Shown here in pieces: positions 8,601 through 18,767 of a DNA stretch of 64,000 nucleotides (its first letter is position 1; each line of letters begins with the position of its first letter). Made by a program: the position numbers and the translations under genes. Below the pieces are notes generated by a model. That model was not told the origin of the DNA and ran no database searches. It saw nothing but the letters and a program-made list of their open reading frames with translations. This stretch comes from Lysobacter enzymogenes (lineage in GTDB: Bacteria; Pseudomonadota; Gammaproteobacteria; Xanthomonadales; Xanthomonadaceae), in NCBI RefSeq assembly GCF_017355525.1, contig NZ_CP067395.1, positions 992,001-1,056,000 of the forward strand, written 5' to 3'.

Positions 8601-9580
8601 GCCCCGTCCGCCAGCGCCAGGCGCAGGCGCGGCAGCCGCGCCAGCCAGTCGCGCTGGACCGCGGTCAGTTCGGTGCGCTCGGCATGGGTTTTCAGATCCT
8701 CGCGCAGCCACTTGCTGCGCAGGCGCTGCACCCGCTGCGGATCGCGCTTGATCTGATCGTCCAGCCACTCCAGCAGGGCCATCCGGCCGCGCGGCGCCGC
8801 GTACAGCACGCCCAGATCGTTGCGCTGCATCGGCGGCGGCAGTTGCGAGGTCGGCAACAGTTCCAGGTTGGGATAGTCGCCGTCGTGCAGATACCAGTCC
8901 AGCACGTACGGCGCGTCGAAGAAGATGTCGGCGCGGCCTTCGGCGACCGCGCGCACCGCCGCGCGCGCGTCGGCCACCGGCACCACCTGCGTCGGCAGGA
9001 AACGGGCGCGGTCGCGGGTGTGTTCGAGCAGCGCGGCGGGAATCGCCATGCGCATGCGCCTGAGCGCGTCCTCGCTGAGCAGGCGCGCGTCGTCCTTGCG
9101 CTTGAGCGCGTACAGCGACAGGTTCTCGATCGGGTCGCTGTAGGCCATGCAGCGGCTGCGTTGCGCGGTCACCCGCAGGTTCATCGCCAGATCGATGCGC
9201 CCTTCGCACAGCGCCCGCACCATCGCTTCGCTGTCGTCGACGGCGACGTAGCGCGCGCTCAGGCCGCGCGTGCGCAGGATCTGCTCCAGCAGTTCGATGC
9301 TGAAACCGCGCGCGCGGCCGTTGCGGTAATCCTGGAACGGCAGGTTGCCCCAGGTCGCCACGCCGACGCGTATCGGCGCGGGCCTGCGTTCGTCGAGGGT
9401 GCCGACGGCGGGAGCGGCGACGATGTCGGCCGCCTCCGGCGCGCGCGGGTCGGCCGCCGGCGCAGCGGCCTGGGCCGGCGGCGCCGACGCGGGCGCCGGC
9501 TCGGCCTGGGCGCCGGAGCCGGCGTCCGCCACGGGCTGCGGATCCGCGGCGCGCGCCTGCGGCCCGCCCGGCGCGATCAT
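5663..9580 (-). CDS. BvgS/EvgS-type hybrid sensor histidine kinase
   Basis: Large membrane sensor kinase of 1305 residues from ATG 9580. Order: two periplasmic solute-binding (SBP_bac_3, Venus-flytrap) domains (about 45-290 and 295-535), one transmembrane helix (about 544-565), a PAS domain (about 590-690), HisKA with the phospho-His in SHEIRTPMGG near 730, a HATPase domain (GDTGIGM and GGTGLGLWI), a receiver with DCRMPELDG near 1121 and a C-terminal Hpt-like domain with ALHRCAGA near 1247. The ATG lacks a signal peptide, but in-frame codons just upstream encode RRRC-ALAWLAALAIALM, an ideal signal. A CTG at 9658 overlapping the stop of the regulator gene may therefore be the true start. The LuxR-type regulator gene immediately upstream is the obvious partner. 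Confidence 0.9.
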   Translation of the reverse strand: MIAPGGPQARAADPQPVADAGSGAQAEPAPASAPPAQAAAPAADPRAPEAADIVAAPAVGTLDERRPAPIRVGVATWGNLPFQDYRNGRARGFSIELLEQILRTRGLSARYVAVDDSEAMVRALCEGRIDLAMNLRVTAQRSRCMAYSDPIENLSLYALKRKDDARLLSEDALRRMRMAIPAALLEHTRDRARFLPTQVVPVADARAAVRAVAEGRADIFFDAPYVLDWYLHDGDYPNLELLPTSQLPPPMQRNDLGVLYAAPRGRMALLEWLDDQIKRDPQRVQRLRSKWLREDLKTHAERTELTAVQRDWLARLPRLRLALADGAAPMSMRDSDGEPAGIAVDYARLVEDRLGLSFDYALDPGQRGAIAAMAGHRAELGVVPVGGLAGAHWVYSQPFERTPLVIATRAGAPLAVGLESLSGKLVSVGSLKSSGPAVLRAAPDARLICVAGNEEGLKLLGAGRVDAHIGDLAGIDRLLQTRYRPGELQLAPTGLELELAFAADRRLAPLIDMIDQQLDALSEAERQRIHDHWVATRYSYGLPWDRVLAIVAVALLAIAVIAAFYVRLRRESRRREAVDRKLREVARNLPGVVFKARRAANGQIRFPYLTGRADLLFGVDGDRVVADSRVLFARVHVDDRAGLRKAISAAARTMSGVHADFRVCGNAGEWRWVRVSALPRPQQPGEERAEAGYTGYFVDVTDVHLQARALARAKEQAEAATRAKSRFLAAMSHEIRTPMGGMVGMLELLERSPLDPDQEALLDHMRDSAQALQRLLDDILDATRIEEGQLRVELAPLRPRALADAVAMHAAAGCRNKGLRLDLRVDAAVPEAVLGDPLRLRQVLLNLLGNAVKFTERGRVWVDLRVRGQRLEIEVGDTGIGMDPSQLRRAFEPFRQGEDSTSQRFGGTGLGLWICRQLVELMGGQIRLDSREGEGTRATLALPLRAAVSGAAPHTSPAPLRVAVRLSDARRADALRHWLAALAPAPQRADEDCVELSFEDAGAGSGDAGLVGTQPGGADLIRVARAGVGGSDSYLLQADPLLFLHVQRACDWACDPAAARARAPRRAAAASVAGGARILVAEDSPVNQELIRRQLLELGLASRICANGREALAALDAGDYRLLLSDCRMPELDGYALARAIREREARGGRARLPIVAITASALPEQIERCRVAGMDDWLIKPMQLAELERIVQRWLPGAAARGGSGSNVAPLLRSALPVLLRELPRERADIAAALLAQDGAALARALHRCAGAIALFDAPVAQRAQALEARLAQGPMRESAAAVRALLDELDALRRRWQALAERG

Positions 9581-9654
9581 CAGCGCGATCGCCAGCGCGG
9601 CCAGCCACGCCAGCGCCGCGCAGCGGCGGCGGCCGCCACGGGCGTCCGGCGCGT

Positions 9655-10344
9655 TCAGGGCAGCAGCCCCCCGGTGCGCGCGTATTCGTAGATTTCGCGA
9701 TCGCTTTTCAGACCCAGCTTGCTCATCGCATCGGTCTTCTGCCGGCTGATGGTCTGCTTGCTACGATGCAGGTGCGCGGCGATCTGCGACACGCTATGGC
9801 CCGTCGCGAACAGCCGCAGCACCTCGCTCTCGCGCGGCGACAGCGCGGCGCTGCCTCGGGCCGCGCCGGCGACGGGTTCGAGCAGGCCGCGCAGGCCCTG
9901 GCCGAGATAGCGGCCGCCCTGGGCCACGGTGCGCACCGCCTCGCCCAGTTCGGCGGCCGCGCCGGCCTTGTCGAGCAGGCCGGCGACGCCGGCCTCGGCG
10001 ATCGAACGCAGCACCTGCGCATTGCCGATCATGGTCAGCACGATCACCGCCAACTGCGGATGGCGGCGGCGGATCTGCCCGAGCAGGGTCAGGCCGTCGC
10101 CGGCGCGGCTGCCGGGCATGGAGAAATCGGTGATCAGCAGATCCAGCGGCGTCGCCGCGAGCATGCCCAACAGTTCGTCGGCGCCGGCGGCTTCGGCGTC
10201 GACGGTCCAGACTTCGCCGTCGGCGGCCGCCGATTCCAGCAACGCGCGCACCCCGGCGCGCACCACCGGATGATCGTCGGACAAGCCGATGCGCAGACGC
10301 ACGGGCAACGGTGCGGCCGATGGCTGCTCGGAAACTTCGTTCAC
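9655..10344 (-). CDS. LuxR/NarL-family response regulator, BvgA/RcsB-like
   Basis: Response regulator of 229 residues. The receiver domain (about 15-140) begins RIGLSDDHPVVRAGV and carries the phospho-acceptor Asp in LLITDFSMPG. A LuxR-type helix-turn-helix (about 160-225) includes LSPRESEVLRLFATGHSVSQ and SKQTISRQKTDAMSKLGL. I chose GTG 10344 because AGGAGG stands at 10355-10360; a longer reading from 10398 lacks this support. The stop overlaps the upstream coding extension of the hybrid kinase gene, so the pair should be co-transcribed and translationally coupled. Target genes cannot be read from the window. Confidence 0.92.
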   Translation of the reverse strand: MNEVSEQPSAAPLPVRLRIGLSDDHPVVRAGVRALLESAAADGEVWTVDAEAAGADELLGMLAATPLDLLITDFSMPGSRAGDGLTLLGQIRRRHPQLAVIVLTMIGNAQVLRSIAEAGVAGLLDKAGAAAELGEAVRTVAQGGRYLGQGLRGLLEPVAGAARGSAALSPRESEVLRLFATGHSVSQIAAHLHRSKQTISRQKTDAMSKLGLKSDREIYEYARTGGLLP

Positions 10345-10783
10345 GCGGTGTGTCCCTCCTGACACTCCCCTTCGTCGCGAACGGGAGAAGGCGGACAAAA
10401 CGTGTGGGATTTCGTAGTCGCGAGCGTCGCCGTGGCGGCCGCGGACGAAACGAAGCAGCGCTGCGGAACGCGCGCGGCACGGCGATGGACGGCGTCGCGA
10501 GCGGCGCGGCAGGCCGTCGCGTCGCCGCCCTCCACCATCGGCCTGTACGGAGTGTGCGTTCTTACCCTGCGAACGCCGCGCGCGGCGCGATATCGTCGCC
10601 GCGTTGTTGCCGGTCGGGACCGCATGAGCCGGCCTTCAGCGGCGCGCACGCCCCGCTACGGCCGGACGCGCCACCGCTGCGCCGGCCCATAACGCGATCG
10701 GGCCGCACAAGGCGGCCCGATCGGAACATGCGGCGTTGCGCGCGGCGCCGAGGCGATCGGCGCGGCGCGAACGCGCCGGCGGC
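10345..10783. other. 439-bp intergenic region, no gene seen
   Basis: Separates the regulator gene start from the end of the OmpA-like gene. Apart from the inverted repeat at 10695-10723 I see no ORF with a plausible start, no RNA gene and no clear promoter. Short frames in both directions look like high-GC shadows. Confidence 0.5.
10695..10723 (-). terminator. perfect 12-bp inverted repeat after the OmpA-like gene
   Basis: Arms CGATCGGGCCGC (10695-10706) and GCGGCCCGATCG (10712-10723) with a 5-base loop, about 60 bases beyond the stop at 10784. There is no T-run, so the terminator call is moderate. Confidence 0.45.
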
Positions 10784-11506
10784 TCAGGAGCGCACCGGCA
10801 CCAGGGTGATTTCGACGCGGCGGTTCTGCGCGCGGCCGGCCTCGGTGTCGTTGCTGGCGATCGGCCGGGTCTTGCCCGCGCCGGTGAGGATGAAGCGGTC
10901 GCGCACCAGACCCTTGGACATCAGGTAGTTGCCGACCGAGGCCGCGCGCTGCTCGGACAGGCGCTGGTTGACCGCGTCGCTGCCGATGCTGTCGGTGTGG
11001 CCGGCGACCTCGACGATGGTCTGGTTGTACTCGGTCAGGGTGCTGGCGACGTTGTCGAGCACCGGGTCGAACTTCGGATCCAGGTTGGCGCTGTTGAAGG
11101 CGAAGGTGATGTTGCTGGGCATGTTCAGGGTGATGTTGTCGCCCTGGCGGATCACGTCGACGCCGGTGCCTTGCATGCGCTCGCGCAACGCGCGCTCCTG
11201 ACGGTCCTGGTAGTTGCCGATGGCGCCGCCGGCGAGGCCGCCGACGCCGGCGCCGATCAGCGCGCGCTGGCGCCGTTCGGTGGCGTCGTTGCCGCTCAGC
11301 AGGCCCGCGGCGACGCCGGCCAGCGCGCCGATCAGCGCGCCCTTCTGGGTCTTGCTCATGCCGCCTTGCTGCTGCGGCTGGTTCGGATCGCCCGGGTACG
11401 GCTGCTGCTGGCCGCCGTAATAACCGCCGCCGCCACCGGTGGCGCAGCCGGCGAGCAGCGCGGCCAGGGTGGCCGCGGCGACGGCGATTTTGAATTGGGT
11501 CTTCAT
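10784..11506 (-). CDS. OmpA-family lipoprotein with glycine zipper
   Basis: Outer-membrane lipoprotein of 240 residues. The signal peptide MKTQFKIAVAAATLAALLAGC ends in a lipobox, with Cys at about 21, followed by a Gly/Gln/Pro linker. A glycine-zipper segment (about 62-105, GALIGALAGVAAGLLSG and GAGVGGLAGGAIGN) precedes a C-terminal OmpA-like peptidoglycan-binding domain (about 115-235) with GHTDSIGSDAVNQRLSEQRA. This is the YiaD-like architecture, tethering outer membrane to cell wall. The start chosen is the MKTQF methionine, since 15 upstream residues would displace the signal. It is a single-gene unit. Confidence 0.9.
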   Translation of the reverse strand: MKTQFKIAVAAATLAALLAGCATGGGGGYYGGQQQPYPGDPNQPQQQGGMSKTQKGALIGALAGVAAGLLSGNDATERRQRALIGAGVGGLAGGAIGNYQDRQERALRERMQGTGVDVIRQGDNITLNMPSNITFAFNSANLDPKFDPVLDNVASTLTEYNQTIVEVAGHTDSIGSDAVNQRLSEQRAASVGNYLMSKGLVRDRFILTGAGKTRPIASNDTEAGRAQNRRVEITLVPVRS

Positions 11507-11671
11507 GGGCTGTCCTCGTCTGGTGGGGCGGAGCGCCCACAAGCTAATCACGCCGCCGTTGGCGAGGAGTGACGGCGGCGCAGGCCCGTTCAGGCGCGGG
11601 CGAGGATGCTTGCGCGGAGCTTGCGAGGGCCTGGCGGGCCGCGGCGTTCGATCTGCCGGAAAGCGCAGCGT

Positions 11672-11687
11672 CGGGCCTGAAGGCCCG
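11672..11687 (-). terminator. short hairpin after the acyltransferase gene
   Basis: CGGGCC (11672-11677) TGAA GGCCCG (11682-11687). It lies 110 bases beyond the stop of the minus-strand gene and has no T-run, so support is weak. Confidence 0.3.
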
Positions 11688-11796
11688 CCTGCGCAGACCG
11701 GTTCAAGCCTCGCACACCAACTGGGCCCAGCCCTTTCCGCGACGCGGGCTTCGACGTCGCCCGATCAGCCGGGCGACGCCGCAAAACCGGTCGGCA

Positions 11797-13257
11797 TCAG
11801 GCCAGCAGCGCCGCGGCGCCTTCGGCGTCGAGGGTCTGGTCCCAGTTGCCCATCAGCGCCAGGTACAGCAGCTTGTCGAACTCGGCGCCGAAGCGTCCGA
11901 TGACTTCGTCCGGATCCGGGATCAGCTTGCCGTCGGCGATCAGGCCGAAGTGGACGCGGCCGTTGTAGCTGAGGATCGAGATGCCGACGCCGATCGAGCC
12001 GGTCTGCGGCACCCAGAACATCATCTCGTCCAGGCGCGCGCCGGCGAGGTACAGCGGCTGCTGCGGCCCGGGCACATTGGTCGCCACCGCCGTGGCCTTG
12101 CGGCTGAACAGCTCCAGCGCGAGCCCCTGGACCTGCGCCGGCGCCATGCCGAGCGCGGCCAAAAGTCCAAATGCGACAATCGCTTGGCGCGAATTCTTGA
12201 GATTGTTCATGCACTCGGCGACGCGCTCGACCCGGCGGATCGGGTTGTCCTCGCCGACCGGCAGGTCGAGGAACACCAGGCCGAAGTGGTTGCCGAGCTT
12301 GCGCGCGTGCTCCAGCGGCCGCAGGTTGACCGGCACGGTCGCGCGGATGGTCACCCCGTCGATCGCGTCGCCGCGCTCGATCATGTAGCTGCGCAATGCG
12401 CCGGCCGCGGTCGCCATCAGCACGTCGTTGACCGTGCAGTCGCAGGCGCGGCCGACCGCCTTGACCTCCTCCAGGTCCAGCGGCTCGGCCCAGGCCACGC
12501 GCTTGGACACGCCGAGCTTGCCGCGCAGCATCGACGGCGGGTCGTCGGACAGCGACAGCGCGTGCAGCAGTTCGCGCGCGATCTCGCCGCCCTCCTTGGC
12601 CAGCATCGCCGCCAGGGTCGGGTCGCGGTACATCTCCATGCCCTTCTCGAGCGCGCGGCTGCCGAGCTTCATGTAGCGGTCGACCGAACCGACCCGGCGG
12701 GCGACGTCGGCGCCGTCCTGCTTGAGCCAGGCGTGCGCCAGATCGCTGCCCTTGGCCGGCTGCGCGGTGGTGTCGGTCAGCGACAGCAACACCTGGACCA
12801 GGGCGATGCCGTCGGCATAGCTGTGGTGGATGCGCGCGACCAGCGCCGAGCCGCCGTTGTAGCGTTCGACCAGATGGAACTGCCACAGCGGCCGGCTCGA
12901 ATCCAGCGGGCTCGACGCGAGCTGGCTGACGAAGCGCTCCAGCGCGCGCTTGCCGCCGCGCCCCGGCAGCGCGGTGTGCTGCACGTGCCAATCCAGGTCG
13001 AGGTCGTCGTCGGTCTGCCAATACGCGCCGGCCGCGGTGTCGACCGCTTTCTGGCGAAACCGGCCGTAAGCGAGGAAACGTTGCTTGACCACCTTGCGCA
13101 GCGCGTCGACCGACATCGGGTCGTCGAACATCAGCACGCCGGTGATCATCATCGGATTGGTCGGGCGTTCCATCCGCAACCAGGCCGTATCCACCCGCGA
13201 CATCGGCTCGCGCCGCGCGCGCCGGCGCGGACCGGTCCCCGTTTCTGCCTGTGCCAT
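11797..13257 (-). CDS. wax ester synthase / diacylglycerol acyltransferase (WS/DGAT)
   Basis: Enzyme of 486 residues that transfers acyl-CoA to fatty alcohols or diacylglycerol to make wax esters or triacylglycerol, usually at the inner membrane. The catalytic HHxxxDG motif is intact as IHHSYADG near residues 140-147. Other family blocks include PMMITGVLMFDDP, RPLWQFHLVERYNGG, TVPVNLRPLE, and NVPGPQQPLYLAGAR near the C-terminus. The start at ATG 13257 is preceded by GGAGAG; a longer reading from 13290 is less likely. No pathway neighbours are next to it, so the substrate is not defined by context. Confidence 0.92.
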   Translation of the reverse strand: MAQAETGTGPRRRARREPMSRVDTAWLRMERPTNPMMITGVLMFDDPMSVDALRKVVKQRFLAYGRFRQKAVDTAAGAYWQTDDDLDLDWHVQHTALPGRGGKRALERFVSQLASSPLDSSRPLWQFHLVERYNGGSALVARIHHSYADGIALVQVLLSLTDTTAQPAKGSDLAHAWLKQDGADVARRVGSVDRYMKLGSRALEKGMEMYRDPTLAAMLAKEGGEIARELLHALSLSDDPPSMLRGKLGVSKRVAWAEPLDLEEVKAVGRACDCTVNDVLMATAAGALRSYMIERGDAIDGVTIRATVPVNLRPLEHARKLGNHFGLVFLDLPVGEDNPIRRVERVAECMNNLKNSRQAIVAFGLLAALGMAPAQVQGLALELFSRKATAVATNVPGPQQPLYLAGARLDEMMFWVPQTGSIGVGISILSYNGRVHFGLIADGKLIPDPDEVIGRFGAEFDKLLYLALMGNWDQTLDAEGAAALLA

Positions 13258-13313
13258 GCGTCTCTCCGATGCGTCGGGGCAGTGAATCATGCGCTCGTCG
13301 ATTGCGTCAACGC

Positions 13314-13401
13314 GGGATTCGGGATTTGGGATTCGGGATTCGGAACAGCAAAAGCGGAGCGTTCCGCCTTACCGAATCCCGAATCCCGACTCCCGAATCC
13401 C
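13314..13401. repeat. long inverted repeat with GGGATTCGG units
   Basis: Left arm 13314-13343 (GGGATTCGGGATTTGGGATT then CGGGATTCGG) pairs with right arm 13372-13401 at 28 of 30 positions. The loop itself holds a small hairpin GCGGA/TCCGC. It lies between two minus-strand genes, immediately beyond the photolyase start side of the acyltransferase, and is a xanthomonad-type intergenic repeat. It would form a very stable RNA hairpin. Confidence 0.75.
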
Positions 13402-13405
13402 GGCC

Positions 13406-14836
13406 TTATTCGCGCATCCTTCGATACGCCTCCAACGCCGCATCGCGCCCCGTCGCCAAGTCGACCAGCGGCTGCGGCGGATAGTCGGGCGCGTGCCGGC
13501 GCAGCCGCACCGGGTCCTGCCACGGGGCGAAGCGCAGCGGCACCGGCAGGCCGGCCAGTTCCGGCACCCAGCGCGCGATGTAGGCGCCGTCGGGGTCGAA
13601 CTTCTCGGACTGGGTCACCGGATTGAACACGCGGAAATACGGCGCGGCATCGGCGCCGGTGCCGGCGACCCACTGCCAGCCGAGCGTGTTGTTGGCCAGA
13701 TCCGCGTCGACCAGGGTGTCCCAGAACCAGCGCGCGCCGTGGCGCCAGTGCAGGCGCAGGTGCTTGGTCAGATAACTGGCGACGATCATGCGCACGCGGT
13801 TGTGCATCCAGCCGGTGGCCCACAGCTCGCGCAGGCCGGCATCGACGATCGGCACGCCGGTGCGGCCCTGCTGCCACGGCTCCAGCTTCGACGGCGCGGC
13901 GCGCGCCCAGTCGAAGTCGGCGAAGCGCGGGTTGAAGTTCTGTTCGGGCGTGTCCGGAAAATGGTGCAGCAAGTGGTGGGCGAATTCGCGCCAGCCGAGT
14001 TCGCGCACCGCCGCGTCGACGTCGCGCGCGTTGGCCGCGGTGCGTTCGGCCTGCAGCGCGGCGACCGCGCGCCACGGCGCGATCTCGCCGAAATGCAGAT
14101 GCGGCGACAGCCGCGAGGTGCCGACCCGGTCGGGCCGGTCGCGCTGCTCGGCGTAGCCGCGCAGAGCGCCGTCGAGGAAGGTCTCCAGCGCGGCGCGCGC
14201 GCCGGCTTCGCCCGGCGTCCAGTGGGTCCAGAACTCCTGGTCCCAATCCAGCGCGGGCCGCAGCTTGAGCGCGTCGAGCGGCACGCCCTCGGGCCCCTCG
14301 CGGGTGGTCGGCAACGACGGCGGCGCCTGCCACAGCGGGTGCTCGCGCCAATCGGCCAGGGCCGCGCGCCAGAACGGAGTGAACACCTTGAACGGACCGC
14401 CCTGCTTGGTCCGCAGCGTCCACGGCTCGAACATCAGCGCGCTGTTGAAGCTCTCCGCTTCCAGCCCGGTGCGGCGCAGTTGTTGCTTGATCCGGGTGTC
14501 GCGCTTTTCGAAGTAAGGCTCGTAGCGGCGGTTCCAGAACACCGCGCTGGCGCCGGTGGCCAGGGCCAGCGATTGCAGGGTCGCCAGGCTCGGGCCAAAG
14601 AACCGGCGCAGGTGCGAGCCGCGTTTGCGCAGGTCGGCGTCGAGCGCGGCCAGCGAACGATGGCGCCAGGCATCGGAAGCCGCTCCCGGCGCCCAACTGC
14701 CGTGCTCGTCGGGCGCATGGATGTAGACCGGCACCGGCACGTAACCGGCGTCGAGCGCCGCGCGCAAGGCCGGGTTGTCGTCCAGGCGCAGGTCGTTGCG
14801 GAACCAGACCAAGGCGAGAGGTTGGGCTTCGGGCAT
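13406..14836 (-). CDS. phrB: deoxyribodipyrimidine photolyase (CPD photolyase)
   Basis: Light-driven DNA repair enzyme of 476 residues that splits cyclobutane pyrimidine dimers. The N-terminal antenna domain starts LALVWFRNDLRLDDNPALRA. The C-terminal FAD domain is well conserved: GRTGVPIVDAGLRELWATGW, MHNRVRMIVASYLTKHL, WRHGARWFWDTLVDADLA and NNTLGWQWVAGTG, including the tryptophans of the electron chain. Length matches class I photolyases. The start is the ATG before PEAQPLALVW; upstream codons give a poor N-terminus. No regulatory site is obvious. It could in principle be a cryptochrome-like homologue, but the motifs fit a true photolyase. Confidence 0.93.
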   Translation of the reverse strand: MPEAQPLALVWFRNDLRLDDNPALRAALDAGYVPVPVYIHAPDEHGSWAPGAASDAWRHRSLAALDADLRKRGSHLRRFFGPSLATLQSLALATGASAVFWNRRYEPYFEKRDTRIKQQLRRTGLEAESFNSALMFEPWTLRTKQGGPFKVFTPFWRAALADWREHPLWQAPPSLPTTREGPEGVPLDALKLRPALDWDQEFWTHWTPGEAGARAALETFLDGALRGYAEQRDRPDRVGTSRLSPHLHFGEIAPWRAVAALQAERTAANARDVDAAVRELGWREFAHHLLHHFPDTPEQNFNPRFADFDWARAAPSKLEPWQQGRTGVPIVDAGLRELWATGWMHNRVRMIVASYLTKHLRLHWRHGARWFWDTLVDADLANNTLGWQWVAGTGADAAPYFRVFNPVTQSEKFDPDGAYIARWVPELAGLPVPLRFAPWQDPVRLRRHAPDYPPQPLVDLATGRDAALEAYRRMRE

Positions 14837-14934
14837 CGACGTGGACGGACTGTGCGGGCGGTCAGTATGCCGTCGCATCCTCCCTGCCGGCACCGCCCGG
14901 CGCGATGCGGGCCCTCCCCGGCCGCGAAAGCGCA

Positions 14935-14964
14935 AACGCCGCCGCCCTCGCGGGAAGCGGCGTT
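14935..14964 (-). terminator. hairpin after the first S8 protease gene
   Basis: AACGCCGC (14935-14942) pairs with GCGGCGTT (14957-14964). Read on the minus strand it follows the stop at 15035 and is succeeded by TTTGCGCTTTC. A second GC hairpin lies at 14991-15006. Confidence 0.4.
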
Positions 14965-15034
14965 CGCGTCGCGGGCGCGGCGCCTCCGGAGCCGGCCTTG
15001 GCCGGCCCCGGGGTCCGCCTGCCCTGCCCGCCGC

Positions 15035-16753
<1,719 letters not shown>

Positions 16754-17126
16754 TGAGACTATCCCTGATCGAATGGAAGGGGGGGAACTCGGCCGGCGCG
16801 TGCATCGATGCGTTTTCGGCCGAATCGTTCCCCGAAACGGCGCCGGGATCGTCCGTCCCTACCCGGTTTTTTCTTTTCATACCCGTCCCAACGCCGCGCG
16901 GCATACAACTCGCGCAACGCATCCGTGCAAAAACAGCCGCGGCGCTGCATGCGGGCAGCGCGACAGCGATTGCCGGCACTTGCGATGCATGGGTTTCGCT
17001 TCAAAGCGCACCGGCTTTCGACAGCGCTCGCGAGCGGCACGTCCGCAACCGCGGCGCGCGAACGCTCGCCGAAAAAAAAACGGGAGCCCGAAGGCTCCCG
17101 TTTCCGATCCAACCGGTCCGCCGCGC
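16754..17126. other. 373-bp region between the two protease genes
   Basis: Holds the terminator of the upstream protease gene (17072-17101) and the presumed promoter of the downstream one. I see no ORF here with support, and no clear -35/-10 pair. Confidence 0.5.
17072..17101 (-). terminator. rho-independent terminator of the second S8 protease gene
   Basis: Stem CGGGAGCC (17081-17088), loop CGAA, stem GGCTCCCG (17093-17100). On the minus strand the stem is followed by nine T residues (A 17072-17080 on the plus strand). It begins 26 bases after the stop at 17127. Confidence 0.9.
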
Positions 17127-18767
17127 TTACTGCGACTGCAACTCCGCGATCGCCGCCGGAATCTGCACCAGGCCCCAGCCGGTGTTGTCGTCGCGGCCGG
17201 CCGCGTCGATGTCCTTGGCGGTGGCGTCGAGCGCGTCGCGCACCTGCTGGGCGGTGGCGGCGGGCTTGGCGCTCCACACCACCGCGGCCGAACCGGACAC
17301 GTGCGGGGTCGCCATCGAAGTGCCGCTCATCGTCTCGTAGGCGTTGTTGGTCACCGACGGAGTCGCGTCGACGCTGGCGGTCTGGCCGGCGAGGTTGGCG
17401 ACCAGGTATTCGCCGTCGGCCTTGCTGATCGCCACCGCCGGCAGCGACGAGGTCGCCGCGGTCAGGTTCGGCGCGGTGCCGGTGTACAGCGCCGGGGCGA
17501 ACGCGCCGTCGACGTTGTTGTAGATCACCACGCCCGCGGCGCGGCCGCTCTGGGCCTTGCTGACCTTCTCGTAGAAGGTGTTGGTGCCGCGCTGGCAGAC
17601 CACGATCTTGTTGCGCCAGCTGGTCGCGGAGGTCTGGCACAGGCCGCCGTTGACCCAGCCGGCGCTGGCGCTGGCCTGCTTGGAACCGCCGACCGGGGTC
17701 GCGGCGAAGCTCGAGCTGCCGACCACCAGCGGGTCGTTCTTCAGCGGGAAGGTGCTCAGCACGTCCACGCCCGGCGCCGACAGCTCCACCTTCGGGGTGA
17801 ACTGCGAGAAGCTCGCCTTGACGTTGGCCGAATCCACCGCCGCCACCGACACCACGCTGGTGTAGCCGGCCGGGTAGCTCTGGGTGTTGTTGCCGTCGTT
17901 GCCGGCCGCGGCGATGCTCAGCACGCCGGCGTTGGCCACGTTCTGGAACGCGGTGCGCTCGGCGGTGGAGGCGTTGGGGCCGCCCAGGCTCATGTTGATG
18001 ATCTTGGCGCCGGCGGCCTGGCAGCGCTGCGCGGCGTCGGCCAGGGTCGAGGAGTAGGTCCACGAGCACTGGCCGTGGCCGCTGCCGTTGTAGCCGTTGC
18101 TGCCGAAGATCTTGACGATGTGCAGCGAGACCTTGCCCGGGCTGACCCCGACCACACCCTTGTCGTTGTTGACCGCGGCGATGGTGCCGGCGACATGGGT
18201 GCCGTGGCCGCAGGTGTCGGTGTCCCAGCCGGTCGGATAACCGGTGATGGTCATGCCGGCGAAGTCTTCGTGGTTCTTGTTGAGGCCCGAGTCGATGATG
18301 CAGACCTTGATGCCGGAGCCGTTGGCCGCGCCGGTGTCGAGGACGCCGTCGCGGTTGGCATCCCACACATCGCGCGCCTGCACCTGGTCGATGCCGTAAG
18401 GCACGCTCTGCGCCTGCAGGTAGCGCGGCTGGTCGATCTCGACCGATTCCACCTCGGGGTTGGCGCGCAGCGCCTTGACCGCCTCGGGCGAGGCCAGGGT
18501 CATCACCGCGGCGTTGATGCGGTCGAACTGGTAGTTGAGCTGGGCATCGCCGGCCTGGGCCGCGCTGAGCTTGCTGCGCAGCGCCTGGATGCGCTGGCCG
18601 AGGTTCGGCGCGGCGGCGAGGCCGCGGGCGTTGGCGGCGCTGCCGCCGGACTTGAACTTGACCCACACGCGGTTGGGGTTCGGCCCGTCCTGGGCCATGC
18701 CCGCCGTCGACGCGATCAGGGTCGCCAGACCCAGGCCCAGCGCGCACACCAACTTGCTCTGCTTCAT
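17127..18767 (-). CDS. secreted S8 (subtilisin-like) serine protease with PA insert, copy 2
   Basis: Paralogue of the gene at 15035-16753, 546 residues. The signal peptide is MKQSKLVCALGLGLATLIAS with cleavage near GMAQ. Asp in VCIIDSGLNKNHED is near 159, His in TCGHGTHVAG near 188, and Ser in GTSMATPHVSG near 483. A PA domain is again inserted before the Ser block. The start is placed at the MKQSKL methionine because upstream residues would spoil the signal. A strong T-rich terminator follows. The two enzymes differ enough (propeptide and substrate-side loops) to suggest an old duplication with divergent specificity. Confidence 0.93.
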   Translation of the reverse strand: MKQSKLVCALGLGLATLIASTAGMAQDGPNPNRVWVKFKSGGSAANARGLAAAPNLGQRIQALRSKLSAAQAGDAQLNYQFDRINAAVMTLASPEAVKALRANPEVESVEIDQPRYLQAQSVPYGIDQVQARDVWDANRDGVLDTGAANGSGIKVCIIDSGLNKNHEDFAGMTITGYPTGWDTDTCGHGTHVAGTIAAVNNDKGVVGVSPGKVSLHIVKIFGSNGYNGSGHGQCSWTYSSTLADAAQRCQAAGAKIINMSLGGPNASTAERTAFQNVANAGVLSIAAAGNDGNNTQSYPAGYTSVVSVAAVDSANVKASFSQFTPKVELSAPGVDVLSTFPLKNDPLVVGSSSFAATPVGGSKQASASAGWVNGGLCQTSATSWRNKIVVCQRGTNTFYEKVSKAQSGRAAGVVIYNNVDGAFAPALYTGTAPNLTAATSSLPAVAISKADGEYLVANLAGQTASVDATPSVTNNAYETMSGTSMATPHVSGSAAVVWSAKPAATAQQVRDALDATAKDIDAAGRDDNTGWGLVQIPAAIAELQSQ

